Assembly: GCA_965153355.1 (NCBI GenBank) | Contig: OZ231126.1 | Span: 100,998,001-101,062,000 of the forward strand | Origin: Flaccisagitta enflata | Taxonomy: Eukaryota > Chaetognatha > Sagittoidea > Aphragmophora | DNA: 64,000 nt | Direction of reading: 5' to 3' | Part shown: one piece after another, positions 34,180 through 46,899 of the stretch | Numbering within the stretch: the first letter of the stretch is position 1 | Layout of the letters: each line of letters begins with the position of its first letter | Notes under the pieces: generated by a model | The model's database searches: none | Told to the model about the DNA's origin: nothing | The model's input: only the letters and a program-made list of their open reading frames with translations | Translations under genes and position numbers: made by a program

Positions 34180-34317
34180 TATTCTGCTACTGTTACGTTG
34201 AATGACACTTTTGCTTGTCTATTCGCTCTTTTTGAACCATTTTTGCTTTTCTCGGGGACTTTTTTATTGGTCAATTTAGATTTTATTGGTTGCCCGGGCG
34301 GTGCCCGTTCATCCTTT

Positions 34318-34455
34318 TTCGGCTCATTCTTTGCATCATTCTTTGCATCATTCTTTGTATCATCCTTTGTATCATTCTTTGTATCATTCTTTGTATCATT
34401 CTTTGTATCATTCTTTGTATCATTCTTTGTATCATTCTTTGTATCATTCTTTGCA
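34318..34455 (-). repeat. 12-bp minisatellite coding Lys-Asn-Asp-Thr
   Basis: About eleven copies of ATTCTTTGTATC. In the minus-strand reading of the decayed coiled-coil gene they give (KNDT)n, so the array expanded inside coding sequence. Confidence 0.9.
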
Positions 34456-34516
34456 GCATTCGCTGCTCTGCTTTGCTCTGGATGCTTACAATTTTTGACC
34501 ATTTTGTTTTTATGTT

Positions 34517-35215
34517 TCCCCTTTTGGGCAGCGGCCTGAAGGTTGATGACCTATACTTTCACACATATGGGGAATTTTTCCTTTAGCAGTATCCTGAAGG
34601 GCCGATGACCTATGCTTTCAACAGGAGAAATTTCCCTCCTCCTCCGCTTCTCCCACCCCGCTTAGCCTCAAACTCAAATCCCTTGAGGCAAATCCTAGCC
34701 TCGAAACCCAATCCAAGCCTCAAGGTCCAAATCCAAACCTTGAGGCCCAAATCCCAGCCTCGAGGCCCAAATCCTAGCCTCGAGGCCCAAATCTTAGCCT
34801 CGTTGCCCAAATATCAGCCTCGAGGCCCAAATCCCAGCATCGAGGCCCAAATCCCAGCCTCGAGGCCCAAATCCCAGCCTCGAGGACCAAATCCCAGCCT
34901 CAAGGCCCAAATCCCAGCCTCAAGGCCCAAATCCCATCCTCAAGGCCCAAATCCCAGCCTTGAGGCTAAAATCCCAATCTCGAGGCTCAAATCCCAGTCT
35001 GAAGGCTCAAATTTCAGCCACAAGGCTTAAATCCCCGTCTCTGCGCTCAAATCCCAGCCTCCTGGTCCTAATTCCATCCTTGAGGCCCAAATAACAACAC
35101 CATAGGTCATCGGCCCCTTCGGGGCCGCTGCCCCTCTAACCACCTTACACCCACATACACTCACATAGGGGCAACGGGTACCGCTGACCATCTAACGCTT
35201 TTGCGACTATTCTCC
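34517..35215. mobile_element. Minisatellite element with inverted ends, copy 2
   Basis: Begins CCTTTTGGGCAGCGGCCTGAAGG with CCTATACTTTCACACATATGGGG, and the CCTATGCTTTCA motif recurs near 34,609. The core is about 18 copies of GCCTCGAGGCCCAAATCCCA (34,675-35,090). It ends TCATCGGCCCCTTCGGGGCCGCTGCCC and then GGGTACCGCTGACCATCTAACGC. Inserted into the decayed coiled-coil gene. Confidence 0.7.
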
Positions 35216-35745
35216 TTCTCCTCCGTCCGTCCCTCCCCCGACTCAAATCCTGGCGTCAAGGCCCAAATCCCAGCCTTGAGGCTCAAATCTCAGCCTGAAG
35301 GCCCAAATCTCATTTTCTAGACCCAAATCCCATCCTCCAGGCCCAAATCCCATCCTCCAGGCCCAAATCCCATCCTCAAGGCCCAAATCCCAACCTCGAG
35401 GCCCAAATCCCATCCCTGAGGTCCAAATCCCATCCTCAAGGCACAAATCCCATCCTCAAGGCACAAATCCTAGCCAAAAGAACCAAATCCCATCCTCTAG
35501 GCCCAAATCCCATCCTTGAGGCCCAAATTCTAGCCTCGAGACCCAAATCCGAGCCTCGAGACCCAAATCCCAGCCTCGAGAACCTAATTCCAGTCCGAGG
35601 AGGAGGAGAAAATTCCCCATATGTGTGAAAGCATAGGTCATCGACCCCTTCGGGGCCGCTGCCCTGCTCCCTCAACTTCAAGCCCAACCTACTTAGGCAG
35701 GGCACGGGTACCGCTGACCATCTAACGCTTTTGCGACTATTTGTT
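35215..35745. mobile_element. Minisatellite element, copy 3
   Basis: About 16 copies of the same 20-bp unit (35,240-35,590), then CCCCATATGTGTGAAAGCATAGGTCATCGACCCCTTCGGGGCCGC and the conserved tail GGGCACGGGTACCGCTGACCATCTAACGCTTTTGCGACTATT. The previous copy ends with the same tail, so the two are adjacent or arose by tandem duplication. Confidence 0.7.
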
Positions 35746-37499
35746 TTTGTTTTGCCATTCCTTATGGTTCTGAAAGGGCGAGTTATCATTCTCGTTTTGC
35801 ACAATCATTGTTTGCTCTGTGATTTCAACAGAATTGATTTCTTGTTCTGTGGGTGTTTGCTCAGGCTCGGGTGCTTTGTTATTTTCCTTCTCTTTCTTCT
35901 TTTCTTGCTTCCTTTGTTGCTTCATTTTCTTCGTGGCCTCTTTGCACATTTGGTGAAATTGATCTAGGTTGTGTGTTATATTTCTATCGCGTCTTTGAGC
36001 GCAATTTGCTGGGCTTTGGCGTCCGCCGGATTACTTCCGGCCATCAAGTGACGCTTCGCGGCGTCTGTATTTTGCCGGTGAAAAGCCTCTGTTTTGCCTT
36101 GGTAAATTGACGACGCTGCCAGCCCTGCGTTGATTTGATGGCTTATAAGGGCTTCTGCGGCGCCTATTTTTGCTTTTCTGCGCGTGCTTCTGAATAACGG
36201 GTATTTTTGGTTTTGCGTCATTCGCGCTCAATCTCACTTGACACGCTTCGCTTTCTAGATATTTCTTAAGACACGGATCAGTGTCTTGTCTTGTTTTGGA
36301 CGCTTTGCGTTCATTTATCAAATCTTTGATTTTCAAGATTCTTTCCGTTTTCATGTCATCTTTGTGTTTCATTTTAGCCCAATGATTAGCATGGTCATTC
36401 TGCGTGTCTGGGCTACAATTCTCATGCCACTTATATATCTTACTCAATGTGGCTTCATTTTCCATTCTTTCATTTTGTTCTGCATACATAATCACATCTC
36501 CGCATAAATCGATTTCTCTCACTCTGAAAGCATGCTTGTGTATGAGTGACTCAACTTGAAGGAGCCTGTCCTTCATGCTGTCATTATGCCTTTGCATGAT
36601 TTCTGTCATGCCAGATTGGGCCACATATGCAAATTTTAATTTTGAGTATTGAACTTTTGATGCATGTCATGAAGCAACAAGATGTGCGGATGGTATGTTT
36701 TGCACTCTGTGTATGGTCATCTTGTCTTATTGCACACGGTATTTCCGCAAAAACCTCACGCCATACTTGATGTAAAGGGGAGTCTAAATAGAGTACTTTT
36801 TCATCCAGCGCTCTTTGCATGGCGCCTTCTAACCGGCGTGTAGCGTCTGATTGAATGCAGAATATGGTGACGCCTCTGCCAACTTCTCAGCGGTCTTGAC
36901 CGTTGATAGCAAAGGGAATTCTTTCTCTTTCACTTCCTGGTTTTCAAGGGCCCTTATTTCTAGCGTTGCATGCATGATCCTTAGGTCCTCACCCTTGGTG
37001 CTAACGTGCGCTAAGGAATCATTCAACATTTGTGTTGTTGAGATTATTTGATCCAACATCTCTTGGATCTGCTCATGCTTTAACAAACGTTTCAGAATTA
37101 TCTTTGGGTGTCTGTTTTTTATAGATTTGCTCGCTTCAATGATCATATTCACTAATTCACTTTCCATCTTGATCATCGATTCAGCCAAATATTTACAATT
37201 ACGCGTGTAAACCTGTCTCAGAGACTGTTTTCTTTGCTATTTTGATTTGACCTAACTCATCTGTTGGGCCTGACAATGCTGTTTCAAATTCAGTCAAACT
37301 GGCCTCCAATTCTTGCTTGGTCTTGGTGAAAATCATATGATTACCACCCTTTGCGGCTGCTTCTAGACTCTTTTCTAATTGAACAATGCGTCTTTGTTGT
37401 GATACTGCTTTGCTCAAACCTGATAGATGTTTTCCTACTGCTTCCGCCGCCTCGGCTGTTATTGGCGCGCAAGCCGCTTCCAAATCGTCTTCAATGTCT

Positions 37500-38790
37500 T
37501 GTATTTCATTTAAGACAGCATGAACCGATTCATAACACTAGTTTGAGCACATTTTTAGCATATTTGTCTGCATCAAATCGTCCAATTTTGTCTCAAAACT
37601 GCTTTGTTATGTGTATCACACACACTTATAATACTTTATTTAATGTCATCCACTTTTTAAGGGTTTTAAACAGCGAATATGTTAAGAAAAAGGGAAAAAA
37701 ATTGATGAAAAAAACAAAATCAGCAGACACTCATTTTCATGCACCAATTTCTTGGTAATATCACCGACACAGTTGGAGTCCTATGGTCATTTCTTTTTTA
37801 TAGGTCTGCTTATACCTATTTGGTACTAATATAAAAAATTTTGCGATGTTTATTTCCATTTTATCTTGTCCTTTACAAAAATGTTGTAAAAATTGTCAGG
37901 TTACAATGAAAGCTTAGAAAAATGACAGTAAAATCCTACTATTTTTTTTTATGGCACTTCCTGTTGGAGTTAAAGGATGAAATTTTTACTGTAGTTGGGG
38001 GGGACATCCACCTACATGCACACCAAATCTCATAACATTGGTCAAAGTTAAGCATCAATTTTGTAATTTTTTCCGATTCCAACATGCTCATTTGCTATTT
38101 TTGAAAAAAAAAACATTTTTAAACCGCGGAATAACAAATCTTCAACGCGGATGTAGATTTTGCATTTCTGAAAACATCAGACCTTATAAAATGTATTTTA
38201 GTAATGTCTGATGTTTTTGTTTTTTCCATTTTTTTCATTTTCCATGCAAATTTGTTATTCTGCGCTCAGTTGGGTCTCATCAATTTCCCGCTCATCAAAA
38301 TAAGCAAAATGTAAAACCTGAAAGCTTACTTTTTAGATAAGGTTTCGAATAAAAATGAAACCCTTAATGATGAGTGTTAATAAATGATTAAACCAAGAAC
38401 TAAAATTAATACTAAGACCAATGCTTGTTTACTTTATTTTGAAATTGTACCTAGAACTTTGAATTTTATCACATTTTACTCTATTTTCTATCCTTTTCCA
38501 AGAGTGTATATTTTATGAGTAAAAGTGATAAATTTCAAGCTTTTAGTTACAATCTCAAAAATCGCTCTGATGACGCCATTTGTATTCCCCTAAGTTACTC
38601 AAAAGGACTTTCCATAAGAATTTTTGATCAGCCAGTATGGCTGTAGTGGGGGGTGCTATTTTGGCTATTGGCGCCTCATCACGCTGTATTTTGCGTCCAT
38701 GTGTATATGTCCCTGGGGTTCCTTCTTGGTTTCCGTCAATTTGTTCAAAAAGATAGAAACAAAGGAACAAAAGTCGATCAAGGGAAAGGG
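37500..38790. other. Intergenic DNA, no gene seen
   Basis: AT-rich with no long frame of normal composition. No repeat is identified before the (GA)n tract. Confidence 0.5.
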
Positions 38791-38928
<138 letters not shown>

Positions 38929-38989
38929 AAAATAGAAAGAAAGGGACAAAGACAGAAACCAGTCGCCCAAGGGCAATATGTGGTCAGCG

Positions 38990-39770
38990 ATACCCGTTGC
39001 CCTGCTGTGTATGCTAGTGATTGTAGGTGATGGGTAGCAGGGCAGCGACCCCGAAGGGAACGATGTCCTGTAGAACACAGGGGGACTTTCGTTCATTTGT
39101 CCATTTGAGCCTCAAGGCTGGGATTTGAGCCTTGAGGCTGGGATTTGAGCCTCGAGGCTGGGATTTGAGCCTTGAGGCTGGGATTTGAGCCTTCAGGCTG
39201 GGATTTGAGTCCCAAGGCTGGGATTTGAGTCCCAAGGCTAGGATTTGAGTCCAAAGGCTGGCATTAGAGCCTCATGGCTGGCATTTGAGCCTCAAGGCTG
39301 GGATTAGAGCCTTGAGGCTGGAAATTGAGCATTGGGGCTGGAATTAGAGCCTCCAGGATGAGATATGAGTCTCTAAGCTGGAATTTGAGCCTCGAGGCTG
39401 GAATTTGAGCCTCGAGGCTGGAACTTGAGCCTCGAGGCTAGAATTTGAGCTTTGAGGCTGGAATTTGAGCCTCCAGGTTGGGATTTGAGCCTCCAGGCTG
39501 GGATTTAAGCCTCGAGGCTGGGATTTGAGCCTCGAGGCTGGGATTTGAGCCTCGAGGCTGGGATTTGAGCCTTAAGGATGGGATTTGAGCCTTGAGGCTG
39601 AGATTTGAGTCTCAAGGCAGGGGGGGGGGACGAACGGACGGACAAACGAACTAAAGTCCCCCTGTGTTCTACAGGACATCGTCCCCTTTGGGCCCGCTGC
39701 CCAAAAAGGATGATAAAAATAAAGATTGGAAAAAGAAACAATCAAATGAAAATAGTCGCAGCGTTAGATG
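38990..39770. mobile_element. Minisatellite element, copy 4 (CCTGTAGAACAC subtype)
   Basis: A terminal inverted repeat of about 60 bp: GCAGCGACCCCGAAGGGAACGATG with CCTGTAGAACACAGGGGGAC at the left (39,039-39,100), and its inverse at the right (39,650-39,706). The core is about 25 copies of GGCTGGGATTTGAGCCTCGA, the reverse complement of the unit in the other copies. The outer tail is GGTCAGCGATACCCG on the left. Confidence 0.75.
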
Positions 39771-39789
39771 GTCAGCGGCACCCGGCCCT

Positions 39790-40200
39790 GGCTTAGGTTG
39801 TGGTTGAAGTTGAGGAGAGATGGCCCTGAGGTCGATGACCCATGCCATTACCTTCCTTTCCTTTTCTTCTTCACGCACCCCCCAGTGGCCACAGCCATGG
39901 GCCGCTCCCATAGGCCCAAATCAGTCTTGAGGCTCAATCCAACCTCCAGGCCTAAATCCCAGTCTTGCCCAAATTCCTTGAGGCTGCAATTGGGCCTTGG
40001 GGTGGGGATTTAGGCTTGGAGGTTGGGATTTGAGCCTCAAGACTAGGATTTGGGCCTCGAGGCTGGGATATGGGCCTTGAGGCTGAGATATGGGCCTCGT
40101 GGCTGGGGGAGGGGGGTATGTAGAAGAAGAAGAAGAAGAAGAAGAAGGAGAAAATCCCCATATGTGTGAAAGCATAATTCCTTTGGGGCCGCTGCCCAAA
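39790..40200. mobile_element. Minisatellite element, copy 5
   Basis: A short array of the CCCAAATC unit (39,910-40,100, both orientations), a GAA run, and the right end CCCCATATGTGTGAAAGCATAATTCC..GGGGCCGCTGCCC. Followed by a purine-only tract (40,200-40,360). Confidence 0.55.
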
Positions 40201-40379
40201 AGGAGGAGAAAAGAAAGAGAAAGAAAAAAGAAAAAAGGAAGAGGAAAAAGAAAGAAAGAGAAAGAAAAGGAAAGAAAGAAAGAAGGAAAGAAAGAAAGAA
40301 AAAAAGAAGGAAAGAAAGAAAGAAAAAAAAGAAGGAAAGAAAGAAAGAAAGAAAGACCGTTTCCAGTCAACTTCAGGGA

Positions 40380-41200
40380 ATGGACCTGAATGTACATAGA
40401 AATTTCAACATATCAACAATGAGGATTTCAAATTAGCGACATTCCATCCCATAATTGACCTTATTTCAAATTTCTTAACCTTCTTCTTTTTCACCAGAAC
40501 AGAGTTTTTTTCCTCCAACTAGCTTTAACCAGAAAAATAGGCTGAAGCATGAAATTAAGCCCCTTCTTTTTTGAGTAGCCCCACAGATGACACCTGGGTA
40601 ACATCTGTACACTTATTATTGTCAAAAGATCAAACAGCTGTCAAATCTAAGCAGTCCTATTTAGCCATATGCCAAGTTTTCCATCAGTTAGAGCTTGAAA
40701 AAATCTTCATTTTGCTCATGAATTTCACCTCAATTGCATTGTACAAAATCAAATAAGATCAAAAACAGTAAAAACATTCCCAATGCAAATCATGGCAAAA
40801 TTACCAGAAAAACCTCATCAACTTCAGTTGTTCACTAAATCTACATAAAGATAGATAATCAGATGCGAATTTCACGCCTAAACAGCTTTTGAAAAGTTCT
40901 TTAATTTGCCCATGGATTTCAATTGATTTTGTGAAAGTGAATGCTTCCAAAATTCAAACCAAAGTTATGGAAAAATTTGTACCTTGGTGTTGTTTGTTAG
41001 TTGTCAAGAGGTGATAAAGTTTAAAACAAGCATCCCAATTGGAACAAAATACAAGAAATAATATGGAATATATTGGGAAATACTCATCAAATATATAACA
41101 TCAGGGAATTGCATCGTTCCTCACCAGTAGTAGCAAGGTATGTATAGTTGAAGCACTACCTTGACAATAATTAGTGTACAGGTGTTATATGGTTTTTGTC
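40380..41200. other. Intergenic DNA, no gene seen
   Basis: Contains CCATCAGTTAGAGC and TTTGCTCATGAATTTCA strings (40,680-40,740) resembling the internal units of the foldback at 17.4-20.2 kb, so it is probably a diverged relative. Confidence 0.4.
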
Positions 41201-41224
41201 TCTTTACACTTAAAAAAAACCCAG

Positions 41225-41465
41225 GGTTGTCTGAGGATCTATCTCTTCCTATTTTCTTCCTCCAGTGTTCCCATTCCGCTCATCCACCAACGTTCCCGAG
41301 CTATTCTGTACCAACGTCGGCGCCTGGAACATGTTCCAGTCCGATGACCTCCATGTCTTCCTCCTTGTGACCGTCCTTCCTGAAGTGAAATGCCGGTTTA
41401 CTTTCGTCCGCTGTCTTTAGATCTGCTTGGTGACCGTTGAACCTCTCCATGATCCTGTAAATAAA
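41225..41465 (-). pseudogene. GIY-YIG nuclease C-terminal remnant (Penelope-like)
   Basis: The minus strand reads MERFNGHQADLK, then AFHFRKDGHKEEDMEVIGLE, then after a one-base frame change near 41,308 an E-R-W-W-M-x6-T-L segment. The pattern R-F-x-x-H-x-x-D .. HF-x4-GH-x3-D-x-x-V-x-x-LE .. E-x-x-W is typical of the C-terminal half of GIY-YIG endonucleases from Penelope-like and related retroelements. No reverse transcriptase is adjacent, so this is a short truncated fragment. Confidence 0.5.
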
Positions 41466-41729
41466 TAGATAAATAAATAAATAAAGAGAGAAAAAAAGAA
41501 ACTCACTCCACATCCGCTCTTGTCACAACAAACAAACAACAAAGCGTAGGTTCTGCATAAGGCAGTGGTTCACCCTATTTGGAATCTAAAGTCCAAGTTG
41601 AGTCAGTCTTCAACCTGGGTCTTCTTGTGTAACAACTACAGCTAAGAATTTGTGTTACAAAACCTTTTACTCCTTTGCGGCTAAAAAAACTACTTCACAG
41701 AACCAAAGACTGAATCTTACTGAAGGAAA

Positions 41730-42737
41730 TTGTCATCTTTCCGTTCACCTAAGATAGATTCTCAAGACATGGAGAAAATACTGCATGATATTGCGCAACT
41801 GGAAAAAGAGTCAAAAGAAACAAATGAATGGAAAACCAAAATGGATGCTCTACTCATGACCTTCAAAAAAGGTTTTGAAGGTTTTGAAAAAGTCGTGGAA
41901 GGCATTAACAATAATCATACAGCTTTGAATGAAACAATTGCCATGCTAACCATTAAAATGGAAAAACATATCAGAAGTGCTGATTCCTTCAAAGCCCAAG
42001 TGGTTAAGCATCAGGTTGCCTCAAAAACCAAATTTGAAGCCTTTGGAAAGAAATTGACTAAATCACAACAACAGTTAGATGCAACAAATCGCAAGTTTGC
42101 GGAGGAGATGGAAAAAAACAGGCGTATCAAAGATGAATTGAAGACCAAGATGGATGCCATTGGAGAAAGAACAACATCAACTGATGTCAGATTACAGGAG
42201 CCCCAAACCGAATTTCAAGCCATCAAGGCAAAAGTGGATGAAATTCACAATTCTGCACAAAGTTCAACAAACCCTGCCACAATGAATAAAGGCACACCTG
42301 TGCAGTTTGTTCCAGAATGAGTCTTGGGCGAACGAAAGAGAAACAACATCATCATTTATGGTCAACAGGAAACAGATGACAATCTTGCCATGATCAAATT
42401 GCTTGCTGGTGACTTGGACCTGGACCTGGATCCTTCTACGGACATTGTTGATCATTTTCGTGTTGGAACATCAAACAGTAGCAATTTGCGCTCCCTGGTC
42501 GTTAAATTTGTATGCTCAGAAAAAAAGAGGGCAATGCTCCTGATGGCAAAGAAGCTGAGAGGAATGGAGAAATGGAACGGGGTGATTATCACTCACGACA
42601 TGACAAAATTGGAATGTCAAGTGGAAAAAGCTGAGGAGATTAAGTTGCGGCAAGATGCTGAGCATTTGAACAATTCTCTTACTGCAGATGAAAAAAGCGT
42701 CAAGTTTTTCAAAGTTATTGGCAGCCATCGCGAGTGA
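41730..42737 (+). pseudogene. LINE ORF1-like protein, in-frame TGA
   Basis: One frame of 336 codons interrupted by a single TGA at 42,318-42,320. The N-terminal 190 residues are a coiled coil (heptads such as MEKILHDIAQLEKESKE and AFGKKLTKSQQQLDATNRKF). The C-terminal part begins RKRNNIIIYGQQE and continues with DHFRVG and RSLVVKF, then VIITHDMTKLE. That is the RRM plus C-terminal domain layout of L1/Tx1-type ORF1 proteins, which bind their own RNA. No ORF2 follows on this strand within 1.2 kb, so the copy is incomplete, and the stop fits decay of an Arg codon. Alternatively it is a domesticated gene with readthrough, which is less likely. Confidence 0.65.
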
Positions 42738-42739
42738 AG

Positions 42740-43990
42740 ATTAGCATGCTTTCCGATTAAATGACTCACTAGCTTAGAGGCCATAAGAGCACAATGATCA
42801 AATAAGATTTTTTTTTCTCTCTTTACAAATGGTTTCTTAGTATCATAAAATCTTTAGTATTTGCTCAGAGAATAATCACTGATACTATTTGTACTTATAA
42901 AAGCATCATATTTTCTATTTGGAAGTATTTATAGTCTTTATTTTTATATATTGGAAAGTCGTTGAAAATTTTGGTGAATATGCAACTTTTTCCTTTACTG
43001 ATTTGACTGGTCAATTTTAGATATTTTGAACATAGAATTTTCAATTTTTAGCAGTTGCATGGTAACAATTCTCGCTTTTGGTTCTCATGAACTACTGACT
43101 GGTTAATTTTCTTTGCCACATAAATTGTAATTGTTGGTAAAGCTTATCTTTTGATGTCTAATACATCCTCAGGTGATTTGTTTTTCTGTAACATTGGGAT
43201 GAATACTACAGTTTTTAAGTTTGAGAATTTGGGGTTGACATAAGATATTTCAAGAGTGTTGTTTCAGGAAGGAGAGAGTTTCAGTTGCTTGCTATTTTTG
43301 GTATATGGGGAGTATGAGAAGGTGCCCATATGGATATGGTCTCCTTCGGTCCGCCATATTTATCAGGTGTTTTCTTGTGGTCTACATATCTCAAGTTTAG
43401 ACAGGAATTGGTGACCCTTTTTTAAATGGTACATATCTTTTGAAAAGTCTTGTGATGAATTCTGAAAAGGGAAGTTTCTTTCAGAAATTTTAAGGATAGT
43501 TGTGATGGGTCCGGATTAAACACCATTAAGAGCTCCAAAGGCTCTTGTCCTTTATATAGTGTGGAGTAGTAATGATGTCCAACTTTCATAAAAGTCATTA
43601 AGTAATAAAAAGAGAAACGAGTTGCTCTTTGTAAGGAAAGTTACCGATGCCAAAAGGCGGTGCTGCTCTGGATATATACATGTACATTGCAGCTAGTCTG
43701 TCCAAAGACGCCCATCTCAGGTGCCAAATAAATTCTGGGTGCTATGTGTGACTATTGAGATGAGGGATAATCTGAAAACACATGGACCGGAGCCCAAGGG
43801 TCGTCGGATTTTGAAAGAGGAGAGAGGAAGATTACTAAGTGCATGTTTTGAGATGAGATCTTAAAATAAAGGGGGAAAGGGAATCAGATTTTGGATGGGT
43901 AATGACCTCGCAAACCTAACTCAGACAAATCTAACCTAGCCTAGACAAACCTGACCTAAACTTACCTGACCAATTATAACAGTGAAGAAT
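42740..43990. other. Intergenic DNA, no gene seen
   Basis: AT-rich, no frame of normal composition. The stretch 43,910-43,980 has loosely repeated AACCTAAC/GACCTA strings. Confidence 0.45.
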
Positions 43991-43994
43991 GGAG

Positions 43995-44258
43995 TCATGA
44001 GTGGTGGATTCTATCTTTGCACCTGGGATTATTACAATCGCATTTATGCTCATATTCATTTAGGATGGATTTCTTTATGCTTCTCTTGAAATGTGGTTTT
44101 TGCTCAATTTTCCTAAGATCAAGAGAGGTGTTGTTCCATAAGACTGAACCCTTATAGCTACAGCTATTAGAAGCAGCCCTAGTCTTGTAATTGGGTATTT
44201 TCAGATTTAAAGGATTCTGAGTGTGTTCCCTTAGGTTATATTGGGGAGGGTCGGTCAT
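43995..44258 (-). pseudogene. LINE ORF2 C-terminal remnant
   Basis: 87 codons reading YNLREHTQNPLNLKIPN, then SYKGSVLWNNTSLDLRK, then HFKRSIKKSILNEY and a Cys-rich end (CDCNNPRCKDR). The order YNLR .. G-x-x-LWN .. LR .. FK is the typical end of reverse transcriptases from CR1/jockey-type LINEs. Everything upstream of it (palm and fingers) is missing, as expected for a 5'-truncated insertion on the minus strand. Confidence 0.7.
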
Positions 44259-44299
44259 TCAGAACTATCATGATTTCTAGGGTTTTATGGAGTCTAAGG

Positions 44300-46890
44300 A
44301 CTCACTGGGCATGATATGAATCACATTACATGAGAAAATTCGAACTCGAGTTATCCCTCATCTGAAAACATCTGTTTTCTCACCTCTTAGAAAAGTAACA
44401 ACATTTCAGCTGCTCTTTTGGAAAAGTTGATAAATTTTAGAGTTCAGTCACTGACGTAAATTTCTTGTACTGATGCTAATTCCCTGATTAGCTGCTAAAA
44501 CATTCTAAGCTATGCCATTGGTTTCCCTATGAATCGTAAAATTTATGACTCTTAACAACATATGATGCACCAACCAATGAGCGTTCATGACATTCAAAGA
44601 AGGAGACTGCGTTGGTGATGAGAAGTAGACTGCGTTGGCGATGAGAAGTAGACTGCTTGGCGATGAGAAGTAGACTGCGTTGACGATAGGAAGTAGACTG
44701 CGTCAGTGATAAGAAGACTGCGTTGGCGAAGGCGTTGAGGAAAGTCTGAAGGGAAGCTTGACTTCAGAGTCGTCGCCTGCGGGGATTACCAGCGCATTCA
44801 GGCCAGCAGGAAAATAGTAAAAGGCACAGTTGATTAAGCAAGTATGTTTTTAAGTCAGGGAAGTAACACTGCGTATCTATTGCCTGTCACTATGATAGTA
44901 GAACACGCCAGACTCAGTGCCACTCCATATTTCTAAAGTATGTGAGTGTTGTAAAACTATTTTATTCTACGTGAAACGTGAACAGATTATGTTCTAAACT
45001 AAGTTTTACTTTTTAAAAGCGACTTTTTGTGGCAATCCATAGTTTCGTATTCTACAGTGCACTGAGATGAAAGGAAAAAGATACTAGGCAAGTATTACCG
45101 CGAACTTCAGGAAATTATTGGTGTCATAGCATGAGCACATATGAAAAATATTCAGAGCACCAAGAAAGTAAAAAGAAAAACAAAGCTGAGGGTTTTACAA
45201 CACCAGGCGACCACGCTTGTTGGCCGCATTCTAGACACATGGAGACAGATGAGGCACCCCAAGGCCACGGCCCTTTGACGATAAACCTAGCTAATTCACA
45301 TGTTGGTTGGGCATAGTATCACTATCGGACTTTTTTTTATTCTTTCTTTTTTTCAAAGACTAACAGCGTTTGTGTGTTTATGTTTCACCGAGTAATAAAT
45401 TGTTAGTTGGGGGTTTGTTTTTATATGCAGAATGGTAAAGAAACACAACACGGTGCCTACGATGTCCTGGTTGCAGTTGTACATGTCTTGTTTAAGTCAC
45501 ATGGTCGTGGAGCTGTTTAACTTAATTCAATTTTTAACAACGTGACATAGAGATTAGAGGTCGACCAAAGGTAGGTTAACCGGAGCCGAACCGAAGCCAA
45601 AGTTGACAGTGACTAGATTACCGAAACCAAAACCAAAGGTTACCGAATTCAGAAACCGAAGTTTGAAGTTACTTCTATTCTTCACTCAAGGAAAGTAAAA
45701 AAAATCTATAAAAGAATTAAATATTCAATTTTTTTTTCTGTCCTCTTTTTTTTTGTTTTTCATTTTCCACCTAGATTCTATTCTTTTAGTTTGTTTTAAA
45801 AAAATTATATATACAAAATCAAAATTGGAAAATAACTTTGACTTTGGTTTCAAGGTAGAGGAAGTGCTCCATCTAATAAGTCAGTACCAATGTTAACCTT
45901 TGCAAAGCATTGTTTTAATGCTGTCCATTTGTCTGTCTGGCTGTGTAGTTTTCTGTCTTGTTGCATATCTGTTCATCTTGCCTCGATCCTGAATATTTTT
46001 TTTTTAACAAAATCTTTATCATTTTTTACTTTCTATGTCTTTATTTCTTTGTTTAATTTTTGAGGTCACTAGACCATTAGGGCAGGAGCAGTGGGGTCAA
46101 AGAAATATAATCATAAAAAGAAGTAAAATGTGACCAACTGACCAACCAACCAACCAACCAACCAACCGACCAATGGACATAGCAGGTTGTAGAGTCGCGT
46201 GATAGCGACTAAAAACAGTGGTCCTTATATTTTTTTATAAATGATTTTTATATTGTTATCATTTCTCTCTGTCTCTTTTTTTCTTTTTCTTTTTTTCTCT
46301 TTCACTTTCTTTTTTCTTCTTTTCTCTCTCTCTCTCTCTCTCAGTAGAAAATACATGAGGAAATTGTGCACTTGATGGTTTGGACATCATGAATCACATA
46401 AACATTTCACCAATGGTCCATAAACATGTCACATGTCACATATCTTAGATAGTTTGAGAAATAGAAGATGTAAACATAAAGTGTCTAACTAATTTGATTC
46501 TCGTTTCGAGCTTTCAGTTTCAACTGACGAGTTCGACTAATGTAAACACTCTTCAACAACTTGAAATTTGAAATTTAACGAGATTTATCAGTAACTATCA
46601 TCTCTGAAGAATTCTTCATTTGATCTGAAATCTGTAAACTTTTAATCTTTTTCTTATATCTCGTTATACATCGCTTCTTTTTTGCCTGTACAATAAATTT
46701 CTTTCATTCATCATTCATATCTCGTTTTATTTTTGCTTTCATCAAGTTGAAAAATGTTTTAAATTCGTTTCTCGTCAGTATTAATGTGAATGTTACTTAA
46801 CGTCGTACTATGTCAGTCATCATCGTTTTTTTTTGATCAATATTTAAATTTGGCTAATTAAGAAACAAAATTGTTTTTCATTACAGCTTA
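44300..46890. other. Intergenic DNA with repeats, no gene seen
   Basis: Contains the 23-bp array at 44,600-44,735, an AGTCGCG dispersed repeat copy (46,071-46,215), short CCAACCAA and (TC)n tracts (46,310-46,343), and CCGAAACC-type degenerate repeats near 45,590-45,660. The short plus-strand frame at 45,131-45,316 is not supported. Confidence 0.5.
44600..44735 (+). repeat. 23-bp minisatellite
   Basis: About six copies of TAGACTGCGTTGGCGATGAGAAG with point changes and one deletion. Confidence 0.85.
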
Positions 46891-46899
46891 AAAACAACA

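Larger units (their letters stand above)
28930..37483 (-). pseudogene. Decayed gene for a very long coiled-coil protein
   Basis: Successive minus-strand frames read as charged coiled-coil protein over 8.5 kb. Examples are 37,199-37,483, 36,829-37,188, 36,031-36,624, 34,179-34,502, 32,114-32,554, 31,739-32,032, 30,656-31,417, 29,626-30,291 and 28,994-29,377. From 32,554 to 30,656 one frame is broken only by single stops (TAG 32,114; TGA 31,739; later TGA and TAA). Elsewhere frames change by one or two bases, for example near 30,680, 29,410 and 29,030. The end is probably the TGA at 28,930-28,932 after an acidic then basic tail. Insertions at 32,633-34,179 and about 34,515-35,745 split it. Without them about 5.8 kb of coding DNA remains. 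No known domain is recognised; it may be a host gene or a mobile-element ORF. Confidence 0.55.

Noticed and set aside
34198-34586. Phe/Ser- and Cys/Ile-rich plus-strand frames
   Set aside because: Antisense of the 12-bp repeat in the decayed coiled-coil gene.
43910-43980. AACCTAAC-like strings that resemble arthropod telomere repeat
   Set aside because: The units are irregular and short, with no sustained tandem order.
45131-45316. 61-codon plus-strand frame
   Set aside because: Short, no domain, no splice or promoter support.
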